From the NCBI GenBank assembly GCA_944324305.1, contig CALUVV010000004.1, positions 1 through 64,000 on the forward strand: a stretch of DNA of 64,000 nt. The letters are read 5' to 3'. Numbering within the stretch: the stretch's first letter is position 1; each line of letters starts with the position of its first letter. Source of the stretch: Candidatus Gastranaerophilales bacterium (GTDB taxonomy: Bacteria > Cyanobacteriota > Vampirovibrionia > Gastranaerophilales > Gastranaerophilaceae). Of this stretch, positions 27,143 to 36,083 are shown piece after piece. The notes below the pieces were generated by a model, which saw nothing but the letters and a program-made list of their open reading frames with translations, was not told the DNA's origin and made no database searches. The position numbers and the translations under genes were made by a program.

Positions 27143-29247
27143 TACAAAGCGGACTTATAGCCTTTGATGTTATATGCAAAATAAATAATATTCCGGTTGA
27201 TTTACGTGCAATTGTTCGTGAAAATGGAATTACTAATGAAGAAATAAGCATTGAAGAGTTGCTTTTGATTGCAAAACATGCGAAATTTAAAGCAAAAACA
27301 AAGAATATTGATTTATCTGATGCTAAAAAATATCCGTTTCCTGCAATATTTATCTTAAAAAATAAAACTTACGGAGTTATATTAAAACCTGATTTTGAAA
27401 ATGAAAAAACTCTGATTTTTATACCTAAAGAGCAAAAAGCAAGAGAGGTAACTTTTGAAGAATTAAGCGAAATTGGCTCAGGTGAATATATTTTTCTTTC
27501 ACACAAGCTTATAAATGAACAAATAAAATTTGGGTTTAAATGGTTCTTTATTGAAATTATGAAGTACAAGCGAATAATTGCGGAGGTAATGCTCGGGTCA
27601 TTCGTTGTGCAGTTATTCGGTCTGGTAACTCCTTTATTTACTCAGGTTATACTGGATAAAGTTATTGTTCACAGAAGTATGTCAACTCTTGATGTACTCG
27701 GAATTGCTTTTGTTGCGGTTTCAATTTTTGAATTTCTTTTAAACCTTACAAGAAATTATATTTTTATTCATACTGCAAATAAAATTGATGCAAAACTAGG
27801 AGCAAAACTTTTTCATCATCTTTTTGCTTTGCCGTTTGTATATTTTGAGTCGAGAAAAGTCGGGAATATTATTTCAAGAATAAGAGAGCTAGATCAGATA
27901 AGAGAATTTATTACCAATAAATCAGTGTCTGTAATAATTGATTTATTCTTTTCAACGGTGTTTCTTGTAGTTATGTTTGTTTACAGCAGAATTTTAACAT
28001 TTGTTGTACTTTTTATTGTTGCTTTAATCGCGATATTATATGTAACAATGACACCTGAACTCCGTGCAAGGTTAGAAAACAAATTTCAGATGTCAGCACA
28101 ATCAAACTCATATCTTGTAGAAGCCGTTACAGGTGTCCAGACTGTTAAATCTCTTTCAATAGAAGGGATCATGCAGAAAAAATGGAATGATTATCTGGGA
28201 CGTTACGTAAAATCAGGTTTTAATCTTTCTGTTATGAGTAATTTTGCAGGCAACTTATCCAATCTGTTTCAAAAGATGATGACAATTGCTATTTTGTGGA
28301 TTGGTGTAACATTAGTTATAAAAAATCAATTAACCATAGGTCAGCTTATTGCTTTTCAGATGTTTGCAAACCAGTTTACAGCGCCAGTTATGAGACTTGT
28401 AAATTTATGGAACGAATTTCAGCAGGTATTGTTAGGTGTTGACAGGCTCGGCGATATTTTAAACAATCCCGTTGAAATAACTTCAAGCAAGGCTATTACC
28501 TTACCGAAAATCAACGGCTCTGTCAGAGTTGAAAATTTATCGTTCAAATATACTCCAAACGGGCCAATGGTTTTAAATAAAATTAATTTAAATATTAAAG
28601 CCGGGCAGAGTATAGGACTTGTCGGCCGCAGCGGCTCCGGTAAAAGTACAATAACAAAACTTATTCAAAAACTTTATTTACCGTTTGAAGGAACTATTTA
28701 CATTGATGAAGTTGATATAAGGCAAATGAACCCGATTTGGCTTAGAAATAACATAGGTGTTGTTTTGCAGGAGAATTATTTATTCTCCGGAACTATAAGA
28801 GACAACATCTCAATGCCTAAACCTGATGCTCCGATAGAAATGATTATTCAGGCTGCACAAATCTCCGGGGCACACTCATTTATCTCGGAAATGCCTGAAG
28901 GTTATGACACAATAGTCGGAGAACGTGGCTCGACGTTATCCGGCGGACAAAGACAGAGAATTGCAATTGCACGTGCATTAATTACTAATCCTAAAATTAT
29001 AATATTTGATGAAGCAACCTCAGCTCTTGATTATGAATCAGAGCGAGTAATTATGGAAAATCTCGATAAAATAAAACGAGGCAGGACAATGTTTATTATT
29101 GCACACAGACTTTCAACCGTAAAAAACTGCGACTTAATCGTTGCACTGGATAAAGGCAACATAATTGAAGCAGGAACGCATGAAGAACTTATATCTAAAA
29201 AAGGTTATTATTATAATCTTTACACTCAGCAGGGAGCATTAAAATGA
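27139..29247 (+). CDS. Type I secretion ABC transporter with C39-like domain (HlyB type)
   Basis: A 702-residue inner membrane transporter. The N-terminal ~130 residues resemble a C39 peptidase fold, but the catalytic Cys is not seen (AFDVICKINNIPVDL), so it is probably the inactive C39-like substrate-binding domain of HlyB. A membrane domain follows (about 155-430). The nucleotide-binding domain has Walker A GLVGRSGSGKST near 493, signature LSGGQRQRIAIARAL near 600 and Walker B IIIFDEATSALD. It overlaps the genes on both sides by four bases, so all three secretion genes are coupled. Confidence 0.9.
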   Translation: MIQSGLIAFDVICKINNIPVDLRAIVRENGITNEEISIEELLLIAKHAKFKAKTKNIDLSDAKKYPFPAIFILKNKTYGVILKPDFENEKTLIFIPKEQKAREVTFEELSEIGSGEYIFLSHKLINEQIKFGFKWFFIEIMKYKRIIAEVMLGSFVVQLFGLVTPLFTQVILDKVIVHRSMSTLDVLGIAFVAVSIFEFLLNLTRNYIFIHTANKIDAKLGAKLFHHLFALPFVYFESRKVGNIISRIRELDQIREFITNKSVSVIIDLFFSTVFLVVMFVYSRILTFVVLFIVALIAILYVTMTPELRARLENKFQMSAQSNSYLVEAVTGVQTVKSLSIEGIMQKKWNDYLGRYVKSGFNLSVMSNFAGNLSNLFQKMMTIAILWIGVTLVIKNQLTIGQLIAFQMFANQFTAPVMRLVNLWNEFQQVLLGVDRLGDILNNPVEITSSKAITLPKINGSVRVENLSFKYTPNGPMVLNKINLNIKAGQSIGLVGRSGSGKSTITKLIQKLYLPFEGTIYIDEVDIRQMNPIWLRNNIGVVLQENYLFSGTIRDNISMPKPDAPIEMIIQAAQISGAHSFISEMPEGYDTIVGERGSTLSGGQRQRIAIARALITNPKIIIFDEATSALDYESERVIMENLDKIKRGRTMFIIAHRLSTVKNCDLIVALDKGNIIEAGTHEELISKKGYYYNLYTQQGALK

Positions 29248-30506
29248 TTAAATTTTTAGATAGATTTTTGAAAAATGAAAAAGATGACAGCCACGAATTT
29301 CTTCCTATAATTTCAGAAATTGAAGAAGAACCGATAAATCCTCTTGGCAGGACAACATTTTGGATAATAATAACTCTTATATTTTTTACTGCACTCTGGT
29401 TATTTTTCGGCAAAGTAGATATAGTTGTAACTGCAAGAGGAAAAGTTATTCCTGACGGGGAAATAAAAATTATACAGCCGCTTGAAACAGGTGTTGTAAA
29501 AGATATTCATGTCAAAGAAGGCCAATTTGTAAGAAAAGGTCAGACATTAATAGAAATTGATACTTCCACAACACAGCCTCAGCTTCAATCTTTGCAGGCA
29601 AATCTTGATTATATAAATACGGAACGAAAAAGATTAAACGGAGAAATAGTCGAAAATGCCGAAAATTCATATACACAAAATGAACTTTCAAAATCTGCTT
29701 ATGCTGATTTGAATAACCAGTTAGCTGCAAAAAATTATGAAATAAAAAGACTTCGTGAAGAAATTAGCAATTACCAAAAACAGCTTACTCTTAATCTTGA
29801 CAAAGAAAAAAGAATGCAGGAAGTTTCAGATATCATTGCAAGAAATGAGTTAGATAAAGTCCATTCGGAAAATATGGATTACAGAAGCAGAATTGCAAGT
29901 CTTAATGAGCAAATCAGAGGTGTTCAAAAAGAAATGGCATATATAAGGTCAAATTTTAGAACACAAAATTTAACAGAACTTGCAGACAGGGATAAAAAAG
30001 CAAATGAACTGGAAGCAAATATAAAAGAAATTGAATTTAAAAAACAACAGCAAAACATAATCTCACCTGTTGACGGTTATGTAAATACAATGCTTGTCCA
30101 CACAATAGGCGGTATTGTTACACCTGCAGAAAAGGTAATCTCAATTGTTCCTGCGGATTCCCCTCTCATAATTAAGGCTTCTGTTTTAGACAAGGACATA
30201 GGTTTTGTAAAAGAAGGAATGTCTGTGCAGGTAAAAATTGATACGTTTGATTTTCAAAAGTATGGTATGATTGAAGGAAAAGTCAAGAAAGTTTCAAAAG
30301 ACAGTGTTGAAGATGAAAAACAAGGGCTTGTATATGATGTATTCATAACTCCCGTAACAAAATCTTTAATGGTTGACGGAAAAGAACAGCAGATTTCTAC
30401 AGGTATGGGACTATCTGCAGAAATCAAAACAGGTAAAAGAAGAATTATTGAATTCTTTATTTATCCGATAATTAAATACTGGTCTGAAGCTGTGTCGATT
30501 AAGTAG
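29244..30506 (+). CDS. Type I secretion membrane fusion protein (HlyD family)
   Basis: A 420-residue periplasmic adaptor linking the ABC transporter to TolC. One membrane segment lies near residues 35-55 (FWIIITLIFFTALWLFFG). Next comes a biotinyl-lipoyl half-motif (VVKDIHVKEGQFVRKGQTLIEI, split around Glu), a long coiled coil, the returning half (IISPVDGYVNTMLVHTIGG) and the HlyD signature region FDFQKYGMIEGKVKKVS. Last gene of the secretion operon; the next gene starts 11 bases later with its own AAAGGA. Confidence 0.9.
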   Translation: MIKFLDRFLKNEKDDSHEFLPIISEIEEEPINPLGRTTFWIIITLIFFTALWLFFGKVDIVVTARGKVIPDGEIKIIQPLETGVVKDIHVKEGQFVRKGQTLIEIDTSTTQPQLQSLQANLDYINTERKRLNGEIVENAENSYTQNELSKSAYADLNNQLAAKNYEIKRLREEISNYQKQLTLNLDKEKRMQEVSDIIARNELDKVHSENMDYRSRIASLNEQIRGVQKEMAYIRSNFRTQNLTELADRDKKANELEANIKEIEFKKQQQNIISPVDGYVNTMLVHTIGGIVTPAEKVISIVPADSPLIIKASVLDKDIGFVKEGMSVQVKIDTFDFQKYGMIEGKVKKVSKDSVEDEKQGLVYDVFITPVTKSLMVDGKEQQISTGMGLSAEIKTGKRRIIEFFIYPIIKYWSEAVSIK

Positions 30507-30517
30507 AAAGGAAAAAT

Positions 30518-31711
30518 ATGGGCTATTGGAAAGAATATGCACTCAAAATTGATGAACGAGGTTTTGACGACATTGATAAACACATTTGTTCAGAGTGTGT
30601 TGAAGATGAATTTTTGAAGAATTGGATTGAAGAAAATTCAATTGAAACAGGAGAATGTGATTACTGCCATCGTATTCATAATATAGTTCCGATGGAAGAT
30701 ATTATGGACGAAGTTATAATGAAAACAATCAGAAAATATTATGAAAATGCAGAAGGAAACATGCATTGGGATAATGAAGATTATGAATATTGGGGAAGTA
30801 CATATGACACAGAAGATGTCGTAGGTGATTTTGCAGAACAAATTAGTTCAGATCAACAAGTTATAGATGATATAATTAATGCTATTCATGATATCACTTG
30901 GTGCAAATATGATCCTTATGGCATGACAGAAAGAGAAGTTTGTGAGTATTCATGGAAATCTTTTTCAGATACAGTAAAGTATAAAAACAGATATTTCTTT
31001 TTACAGCAGTATGATGATGAAGATTACGAAAGGTATTCACCTTTAAGCATTTTAAGCATAATTGCAGAAAATGCCAAAACACTTGGTATAATTAAAACAT
31101 TACCTGCAAATTTTGATTTTTATAGAGTTAGAACCTTTAACAGTAAAAATGAGGTATTACTGGATGATGCTAATCTCGGAGCTCCGCCAAAAGAATTGGC
31201 AAGTACAGATAGGATGAGTGCTCGCGGAATATCTGCGTTTTATGCTTCTGATAAATTAGAAACATCCTTAAAAGAAGTAAAAAATAAAAAGCCTAATCAT
31301 AATATAATCGCATTTGGAAAATTTAACAATGTAAGAGATTTGAAATATTTGGATTTAACTGACATAAAATCAAGGTCTCTGCCTAGTGTATTTGATCTTA
31401 ATCAATATACTCTTCGAGAGGCAATACTTTTTCTAAAAGATTTGAATGATGATTTAACACGTCCAATTGAGGAATTGCTTGAAATAGAATATGTGCCTAC
31501 TCAAATATTTGCGGAATATTTTAAATTTGTTGAACATCTTGATGGTATAAAGTATAGCAGTTCAAAAGATCATAATGAAAGCTGTTATGTATTGTTTTTT
31601 GATAATGAGCAATGTATTTATGACAGTAAAAAAGAAAGTTGGCGACAAAATTGCGAATTAAAACTAGTTGATGCTAAAATTATTAATGAGGCTTCAACTA
31701 AAAATGTATGA
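30518..31711 (+). CDS. HEPN/RES-type protein with C-terminal RES domain (toxin/effector-like)
   Basis: A 397-residue protein. The N-terminus has two cysteine pairs (Cys24, Cys27, Cys47, Cys50) that look zinc-binding, followed by an acidic helical region, matching the domain found in front of RES domains in conflict systems. The RES part begins about residue 195: FYRVR at 201-205, RMSARGISAFY at 232-242, Glu253, and SSSKDHNESCYVLFF near 350. RES toxins such as ParT and MbcT attack NAD or ADP-ribosylate targets, so an NAD-linked toxic activity is inferred. No classic Xre antitoxin is beside it. AAAGGAA precedes the ATG. Confidence 0.75.
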   Translation: MGYWKEYALKIDERGFDDIDKHICSECVEDEFLKNWIEENSIETGECDYCHRIHNIVPMEDIMDEVIMKTIRKYYENAEGNMHWDNEDYEYWGSTYDTEDVVGDFAEQISSDQQVIDDIINAIHDITWCKYDPYGMTEREVCEYSWKSFSDTVKYKNRYFFLQQYDDEDYERYSPLSILSIIAENAKTLGIIKTLPANFDFYRVRTFNSKNEVLLDDANLGAPPKELASTDRMSARGISAFYASDKLETSLKEVKNKKPNHNIIAFGKFNNVRDLKYLDLTDIKSRSLPSVFDLNQYTLREAILFLKDLNDDLTRPIEELLEIEYVPTQIFAEYFKFVEHLDGIKYSSSKDHNESCYVLFFDNEQCIYDSKKESWRQNCELKLVDAKIINEASTKNV

Positions 31712-31720
31712 TGTTATATT

Positions 31721-32287
31721 ATGAAGAGAAATGAAATTACAGCTTTAAATATAATTAATAAATTGCAAATTGTTGATATTTCACATTTTCAAAAAGGTGA
31801 ATGCCCCGATTGGCAAAATAATGAAGATGATATTGGCTTAGAAATAACAGATTCAAGAACTCCAGAGCAGGGGGAAATAGATAGTATTATGCAATATAAT
31901 TTTAAAAATAATATTCCATTAGATGAAGTTATTGCCAATGATAAAAAAGGAAAATTAAAAGATGAGTTAATTACTGTCGATAATAGCTATGCTAAATTTA
32001 GAATGTTAACTAATCCATCATTAGAATCTTGTATTGATACGAAATTAAAAAAACTAAACAAACATTTTAATAAATTTTCTCAAAATTGGCTCTTTATATT
32101 TGTTGATTTTATATTTGATTTTAACTATATTAAATTAAATCAGGGCTCAATCATATCCAAACTACATGATAAATATAAAATTGGATTTAACAAATATATA
32201 TTGTTTAATTTAAACGAAATTATAGTTTTAGATTTTGAAAAAAACAATCTTATTAATGCAGGAATTTATAAATATATAAATAATTAA
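31721..32287 (+). CDS. Unknown partner of the RES gene, possibly nuclease-like
   Basis: A 188-residue, AT-rich gene starting ten bases after the RES gene. The N-terminal part contains CPDW (Asp30) and GLEITDS (Glu41), a spacing reminiscent of PD-(D/E)xK nuclease-like proteins, though the usual lysine is not evident. The middle is charged and helical and the C-terminus is beta-rich (KYILFNLNEIIVLDF). It could be an immunity/antitoxin partner or a second effector. I do not recognise a family with certainty. Confidence 0.5.
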   Translation: MKRNEITALNIINKLQIVDISHFQKGECPDWQNNEDDIGLEITDSRTPEQGEIDSIMQYNFKNNIPLDEVIANDKKGKLKDELITVDNSYAKFRMLTNPSLESCIDTKLKKLNKHFNKFSQNWLFIFVDFIFDFNYIKLNQGSIISKLHDKYKIGFNKYILFNLNEIIVLDFEKNNLINAGIYKYINN

Positions 32288-32648
32288 TTTGCCTAAAAAA
32301 ATCAAACTGTCTGTTAAAAGAAATCAAACTAACTGTTCATTTACAGCTAAATAATGCCGGTTGGGTACACTTGCCTAACAATACTGAATTTAAAGGGTTG
32401 GATGAAGTTAAAATGCAATTTTTGAAAACGGTCAAATTGGTCTTTTGTTGAACAAGTCACATCGAAAAAGGTGCAAAAATTTGAGGTACAATATTTTGTC
32501 CAATTTTATATAAAGTGTTTTTTACAAAAAATTGTCTAATTATTACAAATTATTATATTTGTTAATTTTTTATACTACTTTCATCGCATAAAACTTACGC
32601 AGTTATCGTAAATAATTATTTTGGTAACACTAAAGAAAGGAATTTGTT
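32288..32648. other. Intergenic region with a possible gene remnant
   Basis: About 360 AT-rich bases without a gene. On the plus strand 32344-32451 is a short open stretch without a start (NNAGWVHLPNNTEFKGLDEV) that looks protein-like and ends at TGA; it may be the tail of a deleted gene. The last 25 bases hold the ribosome binding site of the next gene. Confidence 0.35.
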
Positions 32649-32882
32649 ATGACGCACGAAAAAGATAAAGAAACAATGAAAGAAAAAATGCATAATGCAG
32701 GAGAAAAAGCAAAGGAAAAAGCTCATGAGATGAAAGAAGGCATTAAAGAAGGGGCAGAAAAAGCCAAAGAAAAAGCTCATGAAATGAAAGAAGACATTAA
32801 AGAAAAAGCACATAACGTTAAAGAAAAAGTTGCTGAAAAAGTTGACGAAATGAAAGACAAAGATAAAAAGCATAAAGCATAA
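32649..32882 (+). CDS. Small LEA-like/apolipoprotein-like repeat protein
   Basis: A 77-residue, highly charged protein made of roughly 11-residue amphipathic repeats (EKAKEKAHEMKEGIKEGAE, then EKAKEKAHEMKED again). Such group 3 LEA-like repeats are usually disordered in solution and become helical on drying or membrane contact, and often protect proteins under stress. No signal peptide. AAAGGAA lies seven bases before the ATG, and a strong terminator follows at once. Likely single-gene transcript. Confidence 0.7.
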   Translation: MTHEKDKETMKEKMHNAGEKAKEKAHEMKEGIKEGAEKAKEKAHEMKEDIKEKAHNVKEKVAEKVDEMKDKDKKHKA

Positions 32883-32913
32883 AAAAAAGAGGCTTATTAA
32901 GCCTCTTTTTTTA
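32883..32913. terminator. Bidirectional terminator
   Basis: A-rich arm AAAAAAGAGGCTTA paired with TAAGCCTCTTTTTT. It ends both the LEA-like gene and the convergent ankyrin gene. Confidence 0.85.
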
Positions 32914-33489
32914 ATCCATTGTTTTATAACGCTTTAATACGGCATCTTTAATATAATTGTCATCGGATTTTAAAGCTTTAATTAATACTTCGTTATCCGG
33001 TCTTGCACCTGCATTAATAAGTAATTCCACAATTTTAGGCTGTTTTTTCTTTATTGCATATGCAAGCGGTTTTGTATATCCGACTTCTTTGTTAACATCT
33101 GCTCCGTAAGCAATAAGTGTTTCAACGATTTGAGTATCCTTTTCTCTTATAGCCATAATCAACGGTGTTAAGCCTGCTAATTCTTTATTAGGGTCAACTT
33201 TATTATCAAGAAGCAATTTTACAACTTCATTTTGATTGCTTGCAATGGCCATATATATTGCAGGAGTTTTCATAAATGTTGAATCGGGGCTCATTCCTGC
33301 CTTAAGGAATAAATCAACAAGCTGAACATTACCGTTGCTTATTGCACTGAAAAAATTATAGGTATTATATTTAATATCCTGAGCCTGAATTTTTGCAATA
33401 TAAACCTGATGCATGTCCGTTTCCGCATCTGCGTAAACGACAGTCTGAACTGCAATCAACATAAATAAAACAGTTAAAATCTTTTTCAT
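32911..33489 (-). CDS. Secreted ankyrin-repeat protein
   Basis: A 192-residue exported protein. A signal peptide is visible (MKKILTVLFMLIAVQTVVYA then DA). The mature part is four to five ankyrin repeats, with lines such as NGNVQLVDLFLKAGMSPDS, NEVVKLLLDNKVDPNKE and DTQIVETLIAYGADVNKE. Such periplasmic ankyrin proteins usually bind another protein. The ATG at 33489 is chosen because AAGGAGG lies just upstream and a signal peptide follows; the frame extends 27 bases further. Partner unknown. Confidence 0.8.
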   Translation of the reverse strand: MKKILTVLFMLIAVQTVVYADAETDMHQVYIAKIQAQDIKYNTYNFFSAISNGNVQLVDLFLKAGMSPDSTFMKTPAIYMAIASNQNEVVKLLLDNKVDPNKELAGLTPLIMAIREKDTQIVETLIAYGADVNKEVGYTKPLAYAIKKKQPKIVELLINAGARPDNEVLIKALKSDDNYIKDAVLKRYKTMD

Positions 33490-33530
33490 AAGTCCCTCCT
33501 TAACGGCTATTAACATAATAACATTTTTTA

Positions 33531-35111
33531 TTAATTTTGTATACTGTTAATTGCTTCTTCCGTTGAAAATGCTATATCATTATGAGTTATAAGTTTTCTG
33601 AGCCCGAGTTTTAAGGTCGATGCCGCAACATCTCTGTTATTGAAAATGATTATAACTCTTACATTTTTTCCTTTTAGTGTTAAAACCAGATCTTCAAGAG
33701 CAAAAACAGCAGATATATCCATACTTTTAATGTTTGAACAGTCTACTATTACTGTTCTGTTATCTATAACAGCGTCAATTCTAGAGGCAATTTGTGAAGC
33801 GGAACCGAAAAACAAAGTTCCGTCAATGTGCATTATCATGGTTTTGTTTTTCAAATCTTCATCAATATAATTTTCGTCTGCCAGATCGGAAAGTCCAACA
33901 AGCTTGATATCTGTCTGTTTAGCTACATTTGCGGCAAAAAGGATTGAAGATAAAACAACCCCCACTCCGACCGCAAGAATTAAATCATCAAATACGGTTA
34001 TTAAAAATACCAGAAGCATAACTATTAAATCATTTCTCGGAGCTGCTTTTATAAGTTTAATAAATTTGTAGTCAATAATGCTTACACCGACTTTAATAAG
34101 AATTCCCGCAAGTACTGCCAGCGGAATTTCAGCGGCAGCAGGTGCAAAGAATATAATTACGAAAATCAGGAATATGGAATGAATAACTCCTGAAAGTCTT
34201 GTTCTTCCGCCGCTTCTAATGTTAATTGCCGTTCTCATTGTAGCTCCGCACGAAACAACACCGCCGAAAAGTGCCGCAGCAATATTTCCGATACCCTGTC
34301 CGATTAATTCTTTATTTGACCTGTGTTTTGTTTTAGTAAGAGAATCCGCAACAAGTGATGTCAGAAGAGAGTCAATTGAACCCAGAACAGCCAGAGTTAA
34401 AGCAATAGGAATAATCGTTTCAATTTCGGAAAGCTTAAAGGCCGGAAAAGTTAAGGTCGGAAAACTTCTCGGGATTTCTCCGATAGTTTTTACATCTAAA
34501 TTAAAAATTACTGCAGCTAAAGTTCCGATTATAAGTGCCGTTAAAGGCGGCGGAATTATGTTTGCAAGTTTTTTGGGAGTAAAAAACACAATTATTAAAG
34601 TCAGTACTCCCAGAATTACACTGTGTAAGTCTGTATTTCCTATGTGTTTTACAACATTTATAACCCCGTCAATCGGAGTTCCCGTAAAATCTATTCCCAA
34701 AAAAGAATTTACCTGCAAAAGAATTATTATTGCGCCGATACCGCTCATAAACCCTGATATAACGGGATACGGTATAAAATTTACCAGTTTGCCGACTTTT
34801 AAAAGCCCCAGTATAATTTGAAACAGCCCTGAAAGAAGGATTGCTGCAAATATTAAATTTGGATTATCTGAATGAACAGCTGCAACAGATGCCACAACAA
34901 CCGTCAAAGGTCCTGTAGGCCCTGAAATTTGTGTAGGTGTTCCGCCGAATATTGCGGCTAACATCCCGACAATTATTGAGCCGTAAATCCCTGCAGCAGC
35001 TCCAAGCCCGCTTGATACTCCGAGTGCTATTGCAAGCGGTAAAGCTATTACTCCCGCAGTAATTCCGCCCAGTAAATCTCCTTTAAAATTCGATAAAATC
35101 CCTGTTTTCAT
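33531..35111 (-). CDS. SulP-family anion transporter with STAS domain
   Basis: A 526-residue inner membrane carrier with about 12 to 14 membrane segments. The N-terminus GDLLGGITAGVIALPLAIAL is the SulP pattern, with GPTGPLTVVVAS as part of the substrate path. The cytoplasmic STAS domain occupies the last ~110 residues (MIMHIDGTLFFGSASQI, VIVDCSNIKSMDISAVFAL). Family members move sulfate or bicarbonate, including cyanobacterial BicA; the substrate cannot be decided here. It stands alone between the ankyrin gene and a response regulator. Confidence 0.88.
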   Translation of the reverse strand: MKTGILSNFKGDLLGGITAGVIALPLAIALGVSSGLGAAAGIYGSIIVGMLAAIFGGTPTQISGPTGPLTVVVASVAAVHSDNPNLIFAAILLSGLFQIILGLLKVGKLVNFIPYPVISGFMSGIGAIIILLQVNSFLGIDFTGTPIDGVINVVKHIGNTDLHSVILGVLTLIIVFFTPKKLANIIPPPLTALIIGTLAAVIFNLDVKTIGEIPRSFPTLTFPAFKLSEIETIIPIALTLAVLGSIDSLLTSLVADSLTKTKHRSNKELIGQGIGNIAAALFGGVVSCGATMRTAINIRSGGRTRLSGVIHSIFLIFVIIFFAPAAAEIPLAVLAGILIKVGVSIIDYKFIKLIKAAPRNDLIVMLLVFLITVFDDLILAVGVGVVLSSILFAANVAKQTDIKLVGLSDLADENYIDEDLKNKTMIMHIDGTLFFGSASQIASRIDAVIDNRTVIVDCSNIKSMDISAVFALEDLVLTLKGKNVRVIIIFNNRDVAASTLKLGLRKLITHNDIAFSTEEAINSIQN

Positions 35112-35190
35112 AATGTAAGTCCCCGTATAATGTCTAAAATATTATATAACAGAATATTTTTGATTTTACAAGGGGACTTAATTTATTTTG

Positions 35191-35850
35191 TTACACAAGA
35201 CCTTCTTTTAATGCTTTAACTGCAGCCTGCGTTCTGTCATCAACTACAAGCTTTTGAATTATATTACATACATGTGCTTTTGCGGTGTGTTCGGAAATAG
35301 TAAGCTCTTGTGCTATTTCGTTATTTGAAAGTCCGTCTACAACGAGTTTGAGAACTTCATATTCTCTTTGAGTAAGGTTTGCATGCTGTTCTTTAAACAT
35401 AGCTCTTGACATTTGCCGCGGCGGGATTACACCGCAGTTTTTTTCTCTTAATATCGGAACAACCTGCGGGTCAAGCCACATTGCACCTTCTTCGACAGTT
35501 TTAATAATCATTTTTAAAGCGTCCGTGCTTATGTCTTTCATAACATAAGCGCAGGCTCCGGCATGAAGTGCATCTATAATTTCCTGCTCGCTTAAATGAG
35601 AAGTAAGGATTACAACTTTTGCTCTGCTGTCGAGTTCAAGAATTCTTTTTGTGGCTTCAATCCCTGAAATATCAGGAAGGCCTATGTCCATAACAACTAC
35701 ATTCGGGCGGGTTGTTCGAAATTTTTCAACGGCTTCTTTTCCGCTTTGGGCTTCCGATGCCACAACAATTTCGTCCTGCCCTTCAAAAAGGGATTTTAAC
35801 CCTACACGTATAAGCTTTTGATCTTCTACAAGTAATATGTTTATTGTCAT
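35191..35850 (-). CDS. NarL/FixJ-type response regulator (orphan)
   Basis: A 219-residue transcription regulator. The receiver domain has the acidic pocket LLVEDQK, phospho-acceptor Asp55 in VVMDIGLPD, and the conserved Thr/Lys ends (VILTSH, YVMKDIS). The C-terminal LuxR-type helix-turn-helix is clear (LTQREYEVLKLVVDGLSNNE, AHVCNIIQKL). No sensor kinase is next to it. It is transcribed away from nadB, and inverted repeats in the shared intergenic region could be its sites, but this is not shown. Confidence 0.88.
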   Translation of the reverse strand: MTINILLVEDQKLIRVGLKSLFEGQDEIVVASEAQSGKEAVEKFRTTRPNVVVMDIGLPDISGIEATKRILELDSRAKVVILTSHLSEQEIIDALHAGACAYVMKDISTDALKMIIKTVEEGAMWLDPQVVPILREKNCGVIPPRQMSRAMFKEQHANLTQREYEVLKLVVDGLSNNEIAQELTISEHTAKAHVCNIIQKLVVDDRTQAAVKALKEGLV

Positions 35851-35915
35851 AATAATTTCTCCCTATATTACTTATAAGTTTTTTGTGAAAGTAATTAATC
35901 CCTTTTATATGAAGA

Positions 35916-36027
35916 AACAGCGGCAATATTATCGGCTGTTAATTCAGAAATAAAATTTGTATTATTAATGTAAGCTTTAATGCAATCTTAATATTTTTTT
36001 AAGATTATTAATGCCAAAATTATGGCA
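35916..36027. promoter_or_regulatory. Cluster of inverted repeats between the response regulator and nadB
   Basis: Three dyads lie in the divergent region: AACAGC at 35916-35921 mirrored by GCTGTT at 35935-35940; AATCTTAA at 35984-35991 mirrored by TTAAGATT at 35999-36006; TGCCA at 36012-36016 mirrored by TGGCA at 36023-36027, flanked by TTAA on both sides. They are plausible operator sites for one or both genes. None matches a known NAD regulator with certainty. Confidence 0.45.
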
Positions 36028-36083
36028 AATTAATTTATTTTAGGTTATTATGTAAATGGTAAATATACATAAGGTGTATCATT

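Noticed and set aside
34219-34821. 200-codon open frame opposite the SulP gene
   Set aside because: It is a mirror frame of a clear transporter gene, has no start signal and shows no protein-like motif.
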